Notes: a model not told the origin generated them from the letters alone. Positions 7,839 through 16,630 are shown, counted from the stretch's first letter. The stretch is 64,000 bases of DNA from Olsenella sp. An293 (GCF_002159495.1 NZ_NFIT01000002.1:62001-126000); one strand, 5' to 3'. Program-made: numbers and translations.

Positions 7839-8921
7839 TCAGCCGGCCTGGGCCGGCTCCTTGTCCTGATTCGCGGCGTCGTCCCCGCCGGCGTCCCCGC
7901 CCCTTCTGAGGTGGCGGAAGTCCGCCCAGACGTCAACGACTCCCACGACGGTCAAAACGACGAACTGCACTTCGAGATAGAGCGCGAGCGCCCCGAGAAG
8001 GACCCGGGAGAGGCTCCCGACACCCTTTTCCCGCATGAACCACGCGAGAACCGCGGCTCCCTGCACCGCGAACGCGAACCTCAGGGCCATGGCCAGGTTG
8101 GCCGAGGCCATAAGCATCGCGTCCGGTGCGCTCGGGACGGTGAGCGCCACGGCGAGCGCTCCCGCCGTCGCGACGAGCACCGCGACGACCCACAGGGGGA
8201 CGTCGTAGGCGTCGAGCGACGGCACCTGCCGGCCCTGCCCCGAAAGGGGCGCCCTCAGAAGCCTCACGCCCACGTGGGCGAACATGCCCTCGGCAAAGCC
8301 GATGGCCACATACGCCACGGGCCAGAAGAACCTCATGAGGGAGGCCGCGGACTCGATCTGCGCGGAGACGGTCGGGGAGGCCTCGGTGAGCGACTGACGA
8401 TAGGTCTCGATCAGCGACACCATGGTCTCGTTGAGCGTCATGCCGCGCGTCGCGGAGATGACGGCGTCGGCGCCGAGGTGCGCGGCCACGATGACCGCCA
8501 CGCAGGCGACGCTTCCGCCGGGCGTCAGGCGTCCCGCCCAGAAGGCGGCCGCCACCACGACGCCGGCGAGGCTCGTGATGACGGAACCGGCGAGCGACGA
8601 GACCCCCAGAGGGAGGCTCACCGCCGCGGCCGCCGCGGCCGCGAGGACCGCGCCCGGTGCCATTCCGCGGACCCCGGCGCACATCGCCGACAGGACGATC
8701 CCGTATGCGACGAGCGCTGGGGCGAGAAACGACGTCGACGTCGCGCTGAGCGCGCCGCCGATCGCGCAGAGGACGAATGCCTTGGGAAGCGCCCGGGCCA
8801 GCGGGCCCTTGTCGCCGCCCTCGGAGGCGTTGCCGCCCCGTACGATCTGGCCCGCGCGACGAGCGTCCGAAGCTCCCGTGGGAGCCGCGGGACGACCGTT
8901 GTTGGACCATGCACCCATCAT
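7839..8921 (-). CDS. DUF2232 membrane protein (YybS-like)
   Basis: This 360-residue integral membrane protein has about eight hydrophobic segments between residues 45 and 335, a charged N terminus and a hydrophilic tail (RRGGDAGGDDAANQDKEP). DUF2232/YybS proteins are commonly encoded beside rpsR and rplI in Gram-positive bacteria, and this gene sits exactly there, 15 bases before rplI and 30 after rpsR. The FFWPVAYVAIGFAEGMFAHVGVR region matches the family's central conserved segment in character. Two adjacent ATG codons are possible starts, with only a weak GAGAAGAG site upstream. Its function is unknown; an S-component-like transport role has been suggested for the superfamily. Confidence 0.75.
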   Translation of the reverse strand: MMGAWSNNGRPAAPTGASDARRAGQIVRGGNASEGGDKGPLARALPKAFVLCAIGGALSATSTSFLAPALVAYGIVLSAMCAGVRGMAPGAVLAAAAAAAVSLPLGVSSLAGSVITSLAGVVVAAAFWAGRLTPGGSVACVAVIVAAHLGADAVISATRGMTLNETMVSLIETYRQSLTEASPTVSAQIESAASLMRFFWPVAYVAIGFAEGMFAHVGVRLLRAPLSGQGRQVPSLDAYDVPLWVVAVLVATAGALAVALTVPSAPDAMLMASANLAMALRFAFAVQGAAVLAWFMREKGVGSLSRVLLGALALYLEVQFVVLTVVGVVDVWADFRHLRRGGDAGGDDAANQDKEPAQAG

Positions 8922-8951
8922 GCGCGCGCTCTTCTCACGTGCTCGGTGCCC

Positions 8952-9224
8952 TTAGCCGCGGTTGCGGCCGCCGCGGCTGGAGACCACGGGAACGGTGTAG
9001 GGCAGAAGCGCCATCTCACGAGCGCGCTTGATGGCAAGCGCGATGTCGTGCTGGTGCTGCGTGCAGGCGCCAGTGACGCGGCGCGGCTTGATCTTGCCGC
9101 GGTCGGTCATGTACTTGCGGAGGAGCTGCACATCCTTGTAGTCGATGTACTCGGTCTCCTCCTTGCAGAACTGGCAGTACTTGCGACGCGGCTGGCGCTG
9201 AAAATCCTGCTTCTGCTGAGCCAT
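8952..9224 (-). CDS. rpsR: 30S ribosomal protein S18
   Basis: S18 pairs with S6 on the platform of the small subunit. The 90 residues include the conserved [20 protein letters not shown] and [11 protein letters not shown] blocks. It keeps C17, C20, C54 and H57, so it looks like a zinc-binding (C+) S18 variant. It lies between ssb and the DUF2232 gene in the standard rpsF-ssb-rpsR order. Confidence 0.97.
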   Translation of the reverse strand: MAQQKQDFQRQPRRKYCQFCKEETEYIDYKDVQLLRKYMTDRGKIKPRRVTGACTQHQHDIALAIKRAREMALLPYTVPVVSSRGGRNRG

Positions 9225-9266
9225 GTCTTGTTGCCTTTCTGTGGGCGGCGCGAGGCCGCCGGATGA

Positions 9267-9800
9267 TTAGAACGGGATGTCCTCGTCGTAGACGTCGGTC
9301 GACGGCGGGGCCTGGACGGGAGCGGGCGCGGGATTCGCGAACCCACCCTGCGGCGCAAACTGCGCGGGCGCGGCGGCGACGGGTGCCGAGTAGGAGGGAG
9401 CCTGCTGGAACTGGGCCCCTCCGGCCTGCTGGAAGCCACCGGCGTCCTGCTGGTAGCCGCCCTGCTGGCCCCTCGAGCTGAGGAACTCGACCTCGTCGAC
9501 GACGACCTCGAGCTTGCTGCGCTTCGAGCCGTCCTTGCTCTCCCAGGAGCTGTAGCGAAGCTTGCCCTCGACGGCAACCTTCGTTCCCTTGGAGAGGAAG
9601 CGGGACAGAGGTTCGGCGCGCGCGCCAAACACCACGCAGTCGACGAAGTTGGGGTAGTCCTCCCACTCGCCCGTCTGCGGGTTGCGACGGCGGTCGTTCA
9701 CGGCCACGCCAAACGAGAGAATCTGCGTTCCGCTGCCCGTGACCCTGAGCTCGGGGTCCCTCGTGAGGTTGCCCGAGATGTTGACCCTGTTGATGCTCAT
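9267..9800 (-). CDS. ssb: Single-stranded DNA-binding protein
   Basis: SSB coats single-stranded DNA during replication, repair and recombination. Residues 1-110 form the OB fold (MSINRVNISGNLTRDPELR, then NFVDCVVFGARAEPLSRFL). A glutamine/glycine/proline-rich linker of about 55 residues follows. The last six residues DEDIPF are the acidic tip that recruits partner proteins. At 177 residues it is a typical length. It sits between rpsF and rpsR, the usual position for the main housekeeping SSB. Confidence 0.97.
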   Translation of the reverse strand: MSINRVNISGNLTRDPELRVTGSGTQILSFGVAVNDRRRNPQTGEWEDYPNFVDCVVFGARAEPLSRFLSKGTKVAVEGKLRYSSWESKDGSKRSKLEVVVDEVEFLSSRGQQGGYQQDAGGFQQAGGAQFQQAPSYSAPVAAAPAQFAPQGGFANPAPAPVQAPPSTDVYDEDIPF

Positions 9801-9848
9801 AGCCTCACTCCCTCTCCTCGGCGGGCCGTACGGCCCGCGCGTCCATGA

Positions 9849-10139
9849 CTAGTCCTTGTCGACGCGGCGCACGACCATGTGGCGCTTGACGGCGTCGTTG
9901 ATGCGCAGAACTCGGTCGAGCTCGGCGATCGTGGTGGGATCTGCATGGAAGTTGATGAGGGTGTAGTCGCCCTCCGTGAGGTCGTCGATCTCAAAGGCGA
10001 GCTTGCGCTTGCCCCAGTCCTCGACGCTGTCGACCTTACCGGTCTCGCCAAGCGCGACTTCGATGCGCTTCATGACGGCGGCACGAGTCTCCTCGGTGCA
10101 GGTGGGGTCGACAAAGTACAGCAGTTCATAGGCCTTCAT
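9849..10139 (-). CDS. rpsF: 30S ribosomal protein S6
   Basis: S6 is a small-subunit protein that dimerises with S18. The 96 residues carry the family start MKAYELLYFVDP, the VEDWGKRKLAFEIDDLTEG block and the C-terminal RHMVVRRVDKD. The ATG at 10139 follows AGAGGAGGTGA, a strong ribosome binding site. It is the first gene of the five-gene ribosomal operon. Its leader contains a stable hairpin that may be the S6:S18 autoregulatory site. Confidence 0.97.
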   Translation of the reverse strand: MKAYELLYFVDPTCTEETRAAVMKRIEVALGETGKVDSVEDWGKRKLAFEIDDLTEGDYTLINFHADPTTIAELDRVLRINDAVKRHMVVRRVDKD

Positions 10140-10163
10140 GTGGTCACCTCCTCTGGGCTAGTG

Positions 10164-10194
10164 GCCCCGGGTCGTGAAGGTTTGCGCCCGGGGC
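10164..10194 (-). promoter_or_regulatory. Leader hairpin of rpsF, candidate S6:S18 binding site
   Basis: A perfect 8-bp stem (GCCCCGGG with CCCGGGGC) and a 15-base loop lie in the rpsF leader, 25 bases before the start codon. Many bacteria have an S6:S18-binding leader RNA here. The position fits, but the conserved CCG bulge is not clearly placed, so this is a candidate only. Confidence 0.45.
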
Positions 10195-10213
10195 AGGAAA
10201 GGTTCGGCGAAGC

Positions 10214-10219
10214 ATCATA
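10214..10219 (-). promoter_or_regulatory. Candidate -10 of the rpsF operon
   Basis: TATGAT on the minus strand, preceded by GTGG and with a weak -35. It would give a leader of about 70 bases containing the hairpin at 10164-10194. Confidence 0.5.
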
Positions 10220-10372
10220 CCACAGAATCGCTGCTACCTGCGAAAATCTTCCAGCGCCCACAACATGAGCGTAGCGTCCGGGGCTTCCCGGGAGCTGACG
10301 CGCTGCTTCCCAGGAGCTCCCGCGGGCGAGAAGAACCTCCTTGCGCAGGTGAGAAGCGCGAGGTAGGCACGG

Positions 10373-10420
10373 ACGCGCGGGCGCCCGGGCCCTTCTCGGC
10401 ACCCGTAGACGCCCGCGCGT
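10373..10420. repeat. 11-bp inverted repeat downstream of the DUF4013 gene
   Basis: ACGCGCGGGCG (10373-10383) and its exact complement (10410-10420) are separated by 26 bases in the 318-base gap between the DUF4013 gene and rpsF. No T tract follows on the minus strand, so it is a weak terminator candidate. Confidence 0.4.
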
Positions 10421-10457
10421 TCCACATCACATCTCCATCTTTTGGGAGGTCTTGGGG

Positions 10458-11546
10458 CTAGTGGCGCTCCTCCGTCACCGGGCCCTCGTCATCTGCGACA
10501 GAATCGTCCTTCTCGGCGCAGACGGGGTCCTCCGGCACGACGGGGTCGTCCTTCTCGGCGACGGGCACCTCTCCCGCGACATCCTCGGGACGGGGCTCGC
10601 AGGGCTCCCCGGGCACCGCCATGAGCTGGGGATGCTCAACCGGCTCCTCCTGCGGCGCGGCCTGGCCGGGGGCCCCGGCCCCCGGGACGGGGGCGTCGTC
10701 GCGCGGGTCCGTCACAAAGGGAGGCAGGGGGTCCTCGTCGCGGCCCCAGTTGGGGACGTCGAACTGGCGCATCCACAGCGCGACGGCCGTGTAGGAGACC
10801 ATCAGCAAGATCGTGCCGACGAGCCCGTCGACCAGCAAGACGACCACGAGTGCGGGGCCCAGCGAGGCGAGCACGGAGGCCAGGAGCTGCAGGGCGAGCA
10901 TCGCGCCGGCGGAGTCCGACATCACGGTGCCAAAGTCATAGAGGTAGGTCAGGTACCAGACGAGGTGGGGCACCGCTCCGGCGAGCCCGACCATGACGAC
11001 GAACATCGTGACCACGCCCGCGAGCGCGCCGCCAATGACGTTGATCCCCACCACGCGCAGCAGGCCGCCCGGGTCGTGGGAGACCATCTGCCAGATGGTG
11101 GACGCTCGCATGCCCGCGCCAAAGCGCTGGTAGATGGTCGCGCGCAGGGCTGCCACCATCACCACCACGGCAAAGAAGAACGAGACGAAGAACCACACGA
11201 GCGAGACCAGCGCGCCCACAATCGGCAGCACCGTTGCCACGCCCACCACGATGGCGCTGAGGATGCCCCACACGAGCATCACGAGAAAGCCGCGCCAGCC
11301 GCTCTTGATGCAGCCGCCCACGTCGACACCGCGCTGCTTGGGGGCCGCGTTGACGTTCCACGCCGTGAGACGGGCCCACTCGAGCGCGTACCCCAGGACG
11401 CCGAGGACGCCCACGATGGGGACGAGCAGCGCAACGGTCATCACGAGCACGGGCTTGATCCAGCCGCGGTCGCGCGTGAGCAGGGCCCAGGAGCGGGAGA
11501 AGTAGTGGTCACGACGAAAGCCGTCGAGCTCGGGGTCGGAAACCAT
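10458..11546 (-). CDS. DUF4013-like integral membrane protein
   Basis: This 362-residue protein has about six long hydrophobic segments between residues 30 and 265 and a cytoplasmic-type tail of about 85 residues rich in E, P, D and V. The opening (FRRDHYFSRSWALLTRDRGWIKPVLVMTVALLVPIVG) and the following GY/EWAR segment resemble DUF4013, a family of unknown function common in archaea and actinobacteria. The ATG at 11546 follows AAGGAGG at 5 bases. An upstream extension to 11774 runs through a tRNA and is rejected. It is transcribed alone. Confidence 0.72.
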   Translation of the reverse strand: MVSDPELDGFRRDHYFSRSWALLTRDRGWIKPVLVMTVALLVPIVGVLGVLGYALEWARLTAWNVNAAPKQRGVDVGGCIKSGWRGFLVMLVWGILSAIVVGVATVLPIVGALVSLVWFFVSFFFAVVVMVAALRATIYQRFGAGMRASTIWQMVSHDPGGLLRVVGINVIGGALAGVVTMFVVMVGLAGAVPHLVWYLTYLYDFGTVMSDSAGAMLALQLLASVLASLGPALVVVLLVDGLVGTILLMVSYTAVALWMRQFDVPNWGRDEDPLPPFVTDPRDDAPVPGAGAPGQAAPQEEPVEHPQLMAVPGEPCEPRPEDVAGEVPVAEKDDPVVPEDPVCAEKDDSVADDEGPVTEERH

Positions 11547-11653
11547 GGGGCCTCCTTGAGATGGTGGTGACGCCGATGGGCGTTCGGTGGGCAAGATGAC
11601 GCATAGGTTGAGGTATACCCTGTCATCTCTGACGCATATCGTCAACGGATATG

Positions 11654-11685
11654 AAAAAACCGGCCCGCGGGGACCGGTCTTTGGG
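11654..11685 (-). terminator. Terminator of the tRNA-Ser pair
   Basis: The stem ACCGG/CCGGT (core 11659-11678) is followed on the minus strand by TTTTTTC, about 10 bases past tRNA-Ser(CGA). Confidence 0.72.
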
Positions 11686-11690
11686 TGCGA

Positions 11691-11780
11691 TGGCGGAGGA
11701 GGAGGGATTCGAACCCTCGTACCCCCGAAGGGGTAAACGGTTTTCGAGACCGCCGCATTCAACCACTCTGCCACCCCTCC
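11691..11780 (-). tRNA. tRNA-Ser(CGA)
   Basis: A 90-base type II tRNA with a long variable arm, acceptor GGAGGGG paired with CTCCTCC, discriminator G and encoded CCA. The anticodon loop CTCGAAA gives CGA, reading UCG. Confidence 0.96.
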
Positions 11781-11820
11781 GTAAGGGTGACGTGGCCCCT
11801 TGCGGGGCCACGGAAGGTTC

Positions 11821-11911
11821 TGGCGGAGAGTCAGGGATTTGAACCCTGGAGACGCTTTAGGCGCCTACACGATTTCCAATCGTGCTCCTTCGGCCACTCG
11901 GACAACTCTCC
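11821..11911 (-). tRNA. tRNA-Ser(GGA)
   Basis: A 91-base type II tRNA with acceptor GGAGAGT, a long variable arm and encoded CCA. The loop TTGGAAA gives anticodon GGA, reading UCC and UCU. It is the first of a two-tRNA transcript with tRNA-Ser(CGA). Confidence 0.96.
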
Positions 11912-11930
11912 GTGTTTTGGTGCAGCGGTC

Positions 11931-11959
11931 AGTATAGCGTATTCGCCGCCCATGGGAAA
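11931..11959 (-). promoter_or_regulatory. Promoter of the tRNA-Ser pair
   Basis: The minus strand reads TTTCCC as -35 (11954-11959), 17 bases, then TATACT as -10 (11931-11936). Transcription would start near 11924, 13 bases before tRNA-Ser(GGA). Confidence 0.65.
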
Positions 11960-11963
11960 GACT

Positions 11964-11997
11964 TTTTCCAATGGAAAAGGGACTGTCGCTTTTCCAT
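11964..11997. repeat. Overlapping palindromes upstream of the TRIC gene
   Basis: TTTTCCA-A-TGGAAAA (11964-11978) overlaps ATGGAAAAG-9-CTTTTCCAT (11971-11997, perfect 9-bp arms). They share one half-site, so two alternative structures or a repeated operator are possible. They lie between the tRNA-Ser promoter and the TRIC start codon. Confidence 0.55.
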
Positions 11998-12045
11998 GTC
12001 ATGCGCAACAATGGACGGCGTCGCCGAGAAGTACGAGGAGTCGCC

Positions 12046-12777
12046 GTGCTGGACATCTTTGCCACCTACAGTCCCGAGGTCGCCGCGGTCTCGCTTCCCA
12101 CGTGGGTCGACCTGGCGTCGGTGGTCGTGGGATCTGCCGGCGGGGTCATGGTGGCGCGCTCGCGGCACCTCGACGCCGTGGGCTTTGTCGGGCTCGCGCT
12201 GCTGTGCGGCCTGGGCGGCGGCCTCATCCGAGACGTGATGATGCAGGTGGGGCGCATCTACATGCTGACCTCGCCGTTTGCCATCCCGGTGAGCGTGGCC
12301 ACGGGTCTCATCGCGTTTCTCTTCCCGCAGCCGCTCGACCGCGCGAGCAACCTGCTCGAGTGGCTCGACATCATGGCCGTGGCGCTGTTTGCGCTCGTGG
12401 GCACCGACAAGGCCATCGTGCACGGCTTCTACCCGGCATCGTGCGTGCTCATGGGCATCATGACCGGCGTGGGCGGCGGGATGCTGCGCGACGTCTTTCT
12501 CGGCGAGGTGCCACGCATCTTCCAGAAGTCTAACCTCTACGCCGTGTGCGCGCTCGCGGGCGGCACGGTGTACTACCTCGCGGTCGTGTGCTGCTCGATC
12601 AACAAGCTGTGGGGGTCTGTGCTGTGCCTGGCCGTGACCATCGGGCTTCGGCGCTGGTCTTTGCGCTACAACGTGCAGACCCCGGCCGACGTCGACCTGG
12701 GACCGCGCGTGGTCGCCCCGGTGCGCCGCGCCGCCCGTCACGTCCGCGTGACCCGCTGGCGCGCGGGCAAGAAGTAG
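12046..12777 (+). CDS. TRIC-type cation channel family protein (UPF0126)
   Basis: This 243-residue membrane protein has seven hydrophobic segments and two internal repeats, as in prokaryotic TRIC channels (YadS/YicG group). The glycine-rich signatures GLGGGLIRDVMM (about 62-73) and GVGGGMLRDVFLGEVP (about 147-162) are the paired repeats characteristic of the family. Homologues are potassium-permeable trimeric channels. The GTG at 12046 follows GAGGAG at 5 bases and is preferred over upstream ATGs. It stands alone on the plus strand among minus-strand genes, against the expected replication direction. The family is clear; ion selectivity is inferred. Confidence 0.88.
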   Translation: MLDIFATYSPEVAAVSLPTWVDLASVVVGSAGGVMVARSRHLDAVGFVGLALLCGLGGGLIRDVMMQVGRIYMLTSPFAIPVSVATGLIAFLFPQPLDRASNLLEWLDIMAVALFALVGTDKAIVHGFYPASCVLMGIMTGVGGGMLRDVFLGEVPRIFQKSNLYAVCALAGGTVYYLAVVCCSINKLWGSVLCLAVTIGLRRWSLRYNVQTPADVDLGPRVVAPVRRAARHVRVTRWRAGKK

Positions 12778-12793
12778 GCCGCTCCGCCCCTCA

Positions 12794-12866
12794 TAACATG
12801 CACAGTTCCGGAAGCTTCATTTTCCGACCTGCGGATATATGAAACTTAACGGAACTGTGCATGTTA
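12794..12866. repeat. 17-bp perfect inverted repeat between TRIC and typA
   Basis: The arms at 12794-12810 and 12850-12866 are exact complements (core CATGCACAGTTCCG). The 39-base interior can extend the pairing imperfectly (GAAGCTTCAT with ATGAAACTTA). It lies between two convergent stop codons and resembles the other long inverted repeats in this window more than a simple terminator. Confidence 0.8.
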
Positions 12867-12878
12867 CGGCACGGGCGG

Positions 12879-14717
<1,839 letters not shown>

Positions 14718-14763
14718 TGGTCCCTCTCGCTCTCTCGGTACCGAACAATTCGGCGACCGGTGC

Positions 14764-14769
14764 ATTATA
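14764..14769 (-). promoter_or_regulatory. Candidate -10 of typA
   Basis: A perfect TATAAT on the minus strand, 47 bases before the typA start codon. The -35 region is weak. A small CCGAA-TTG-TTCGG hairpin lies in the leader. Confidence 0.6.
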
Positions 14770-14824
14770 CAGCGCAGACGGCCTTAAGAGGGGAACTTTG
14801 CGCAGCTCACTGCATCTACAGGAG

Positions 14825-14935
14825 GCTTCTGTGAATTGGGGACGTGTTTTTTCGTGCAGACCGTTTGGGACAGGTTATTCATAAACCTGTCCCAAACGGT
14901 CTGCACGAAAAAACACGTCCCCAATTCACAGAAGC
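14825..14935. repeat. 52-bp perfect inverted repeat
   Basis: Positions 14825-14876 and 14884-14935 are exact reverse complements with only 7 bases between. The right arm overlaps the stop codon of the gene ending at 14926. The outer part contains GTGAATTGGGGACGTG, sharing AATTGGGGAC with elements at 44989-45060 and 58211-58236. This is far longer than a transcription terminator and looks like a REP/REPIN-type or small mobile hairpin element. Confidence 0.92.
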
Positions 14936-15348
14936 GGCTCGAGCTCGCCGGCTGGCGCGGGGTCGGTCCACGTGAAGCGGTCGCCGGCGCCCTTGCCGCC
15001 GATGAGGGAGTAGGCGGAGTAGGCACGGTACCCGCGCTCGCCAAACTCTAGGAGCAGGGCGTCTGCGTAGGAGCCGTCCTCGTCGGCGACGGCTCCCTCA
15101 TAGGCGATGGCGTAGCGCAGTGCGCCGGCAAGCTCGCGGACGCGATCGCGGGCGCCCTCGAGGCAGGCCTCCGGGCCGTCGTCCTCGAACTCGTAGCTCG
15201 AGACCGTCCCTGCCTCGTCTTGGACGACAAGCAGGACCTCAAAGCCCTCACCCGAGGCGAGCAGGTCAAAGGCGTCGCCCATCAACGTGCTCGCCAGCTC
15301 GTCGGTCTCGGGCGAGACCCCGTCGCGGCGCATGTCGTCCCCTGCCAT
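14926..15348 (-). CDS. Conserved hypothetical acidic protein
   Basis: I do not recognise a named family for this 140-residue protein. It is acidic, has no membrane segment or signal peptide, and has alternating strands and helices (FEVLLVVQDEAGTVSSYEFED, then DRVRELAGALRYAIAYEGAV, then DALLLEFGERGYRAYSAYSLIG), suggesting one small alpha/beta domain. The ATG at 15348 follows GGGAGG at 8 bases; a TTG two codons earlier is too close to the ribosome binding site. Its stop codon is inside the 52-bp inverted repeat. Codon use matches the neighbours, so it is probably real. Confidence 0.65.
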   Translation of the reverse strand: MAGDDMRRDGVSPETDELASTLMGDAFDLLASGEGFEVLLVVQDEAGTVSSYEFEDDGPEACLEGARDRVRELAGALRYAIAYEGAVADEDGSYADALLLEFGERGYRAYSAYSLIGGKGAGDRFTWTDPAPAGELEPLL

Positions 15349-15435
15349 ATCCAAGACCTCCCGTGTCTATATTCCTGCAGCGATGATACCGCAAGGCTTG
15401 TCCGTGACCTCACGCGTGCAAAAGTGGTCTTCAGT

Positions 15436-15627
15436 CCATATTCCCGCGGCCGGGAAAACAAAACCCGCCTTCAATCCATGACAATTTGCCCTCTTTTCCC
15501 TTCCGAGCACAAGCTCCGAGACTCGCCATATGGGCAAACGTCATCACAGCGCCGAGGAAAGGACGCTCAGGGCGCAAAAATCCATGGATCGAAGGCGGGT
15601 TTTGTTTTCGCCCGGCACCGGATATGG
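15436..15627. repeat. Long imperfect inverted repeat, 45-base arms
   Basis: Arms at 15436-15480 and 15583-15627 match over most of their length, including an exact run AAAACAAAACCCGCCTTC. The 102-base interior has further pairings (ATTTGCCCT with AGGGCGCAAAAAT, and TTTGCCC with GGGCAAA). The whole 192-base segment could fold as one extended hairpin. It fills most of the gap between the 140-residue gene and tRNA-Ala and contains no credible coding sequence. Confidence 0.75.
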
Positions 15628-15649
15628 ATTGGAGCCCGATTTTGCAGTC

Positions 15650-15688
15650 GGCTGTGAAAAAAGTCGAGGGCCTTGCGACCCTCGACTT
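15650..15688 (-). terminator. Terminator of tRNA-Ala
   Basis: A 10-bp stem AAGTCGAGGG/CCCTCGACTT (15661-15688) is followed on the minus strand by TTTT, just past the tRNA-Ala CCA end. Confidence 0.88.
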
Positions 15689-15696
15689 GAATGTCA

Positions 15697-15772
15697 TGGT
15701 GGAGACGATGGGGCTCGAACCCACGGCCTCAGGCTTGCAAAGCCCGCGCTCTCCCAGCTGAGCTACGTCCCC
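15697..15772 (-). tRNA. tRNA-Ala(TGC)
   Basis: A 76-base tRNA with acceptor GGGGACG, the standard GTTCGAG T loop and encoded CCA. The anticodon TGC lies in CTTTGCAAG. It follows tRNA-Ile, an order normally found in rRNA spacers, but no rRNA is nearby. Confidence 0.97.
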
Positions 15773-15778
15773 GCACCT

Positions 15779-15825
15779 GAAAAATAATAATCGCCCCAGC
15801 GGCGACTCGGCAAACGCTGGGGCGA
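15779..15825 (-). terminator. Terminator or attenuator between tRNA-Ile and tRNA-Ala
   Basis: An 11-bp stem TCGCCCCAGCG/CGCTGGGGCGA (15791-15825) is followed on the minus strand by TTATTATTTTT. It would stop most transcripts after tRNA-Ile. No separate promoter for tRNA-Ala fits in the 18 bases left. Confidence 0.78.
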
Positions 15826-15839
15826 CTATTGTCAGGAAG

Positions 15840-15916
15840 TGGTGGGCCTGACAAGGTTCGAACTTGTGACCTCCCGGTTATCAGCCGGACGCTCTGACCA
15901 ACTGAGCTACAGGCCC
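15840..15916 (-). tRNA. tRNA-Ile(GAT)
   Basis: A 77-base tRNA with acceptor GGGCCTG and encoded CCA. The anticodon GAT lies in CTGATAA, reading AUC and AUU. Confidence 0.97.
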
Positions 15917-15929
15917 AACGCAAGGAGAT

Positions 15930-15958
15930 ACTTTACACGGCTCGCTCGGGGGCGTCAA
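15930..15958 (-). promoter_or_regulatory. Promoter of tRNA-Ile
   Basis: TTGACG (15953-15958) and TAAAGT (15930-15935) are separated by exactly 17 bases. The start would lie a few bases before the tRNA. Confidence 0.75.
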
Positions 15959-15997
15959 CATCTTTTTTTCGATTCTTTCCGAATGATGTGAAGAGCG

Positions 15998-16025
15998 TTG
16001 CCCGAGGGGCTCATTTGGGTAGGAT
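15998..16025 (+). promoter_or_regulatory. Candidate promoter of the bifunctional-nuclease gene
   Basis: TTGCCC (15998-16003), 16 bases, then TAGGAT (16020-16025), 26 bases before the start codon. Confidence 0.5.
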
Positions 16026-16050
16026 ATCCGTTCAGAGAACAGGAGGGAAC

Positions 16051-16578
16051 GTGCCGCTGAGAGAGATGGACATAGAGAGCATCGTCGTGGGCGGGGGCCC
16101 GGTCGCCTCGCTCATCGTGCTGAAGACGCACGATGGGCCCGCAGCGCTGCAGCTCCCCATCCGCATCGGCTCGGTGGAGGCCACGGCCATCTCGATGGGC
16201 GTGAACCCGCGCCAGGGATCGCGCCCCATGACGCACGACCTCCTCGCGTCGACCATCTCGGCGCTCGGCGGACGCTGCGCGAGCGTGCGGATCATGGCCG
16301 TGCAGGGCACCACCTTCTTTGCCCAGCTCGAGCTCGTACGCGAGGGTGGCGAGCAGGTCTTCGTCGACGCGCGCCCCTCCGACGCCCTGGCCCTCGCCGT
16401 GCGCGAGGGACTGCCCATCTACGCCGCCGACGACGTCCTCGAGACCGCCGCGCTGCCCGACTTCAGGGGCGTGGAGAAGGACGAGGAGGCCCACGAGCTC
16501 GAGGAGTTCCACAACTTCGTCGAGAGCCTCTCGCCCGAGGACTTCAACGTCATCCCGGGGGACAAGGACCCCGAGTAG
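16051..16578 (+). CDS. Bifunctional nuclease family protein (DUF151)
   Basis: This 175-residue protein belongs to the DUF151/BFN family; the Mycobacterium and plant members cut both RNA and DNA in vitro. Recognisable segments are LKTHDGPAALQLPIRIGSVEATAI (about 24-47), RPMTHDLLASTISALGG, and VDARPSDALALAVREGLPIYAADDVLE (about 110-136), the core of the family. A short acidic helix (KDEEAHELEEFHNFVESLSPEDF) follows, as in other actinobacterial members. The GTG at 16051 follows AGGAGGG at 4 bases; an ATG at 16066 is possible. It is divergent from tRNA-Ile and convergent with gyrA. Confidence 0.88.
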   Translation: MPLREMDIESIVVGGGPVASLIVLKTHDGPAALQLPIRIGSVEATAISMGVNPRQGSRPMTHDLLASTISALGGRCASVRIMAVQGTTFFAQLELVREGGEQVFVDARPSDALALAVREGLPIYAADDVLETAALPDFRGVEKDEEAHELEEFHNFVESLSPEDFNVIPGDKDPE

Positions 16579-16581
16579 CCG

Positions 16582-16617
16582 CGCCTCGGACGCCTCGGAC
16601 GCCTCAGATGCCTCAGA
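16582..16617 (+). repeat. Four tandem 9-bp units
   Basis: CGCCTCGGA is repeated four times (two exact, two with one or two changes) immediately after the bifunctional-nuclease stop codon and before the shared terminator. Confidence 0.75.
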
Positions 16618-16630
16618 CAAACGAATGCGT

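Noticed and set aside
14825-14935. Reading the 52-bp inverted repeat as an ordinary terminator
   Set aside because: The stem is far too long, has internal T and A runs rather than a terminal U tract, and shares a core with other loci.
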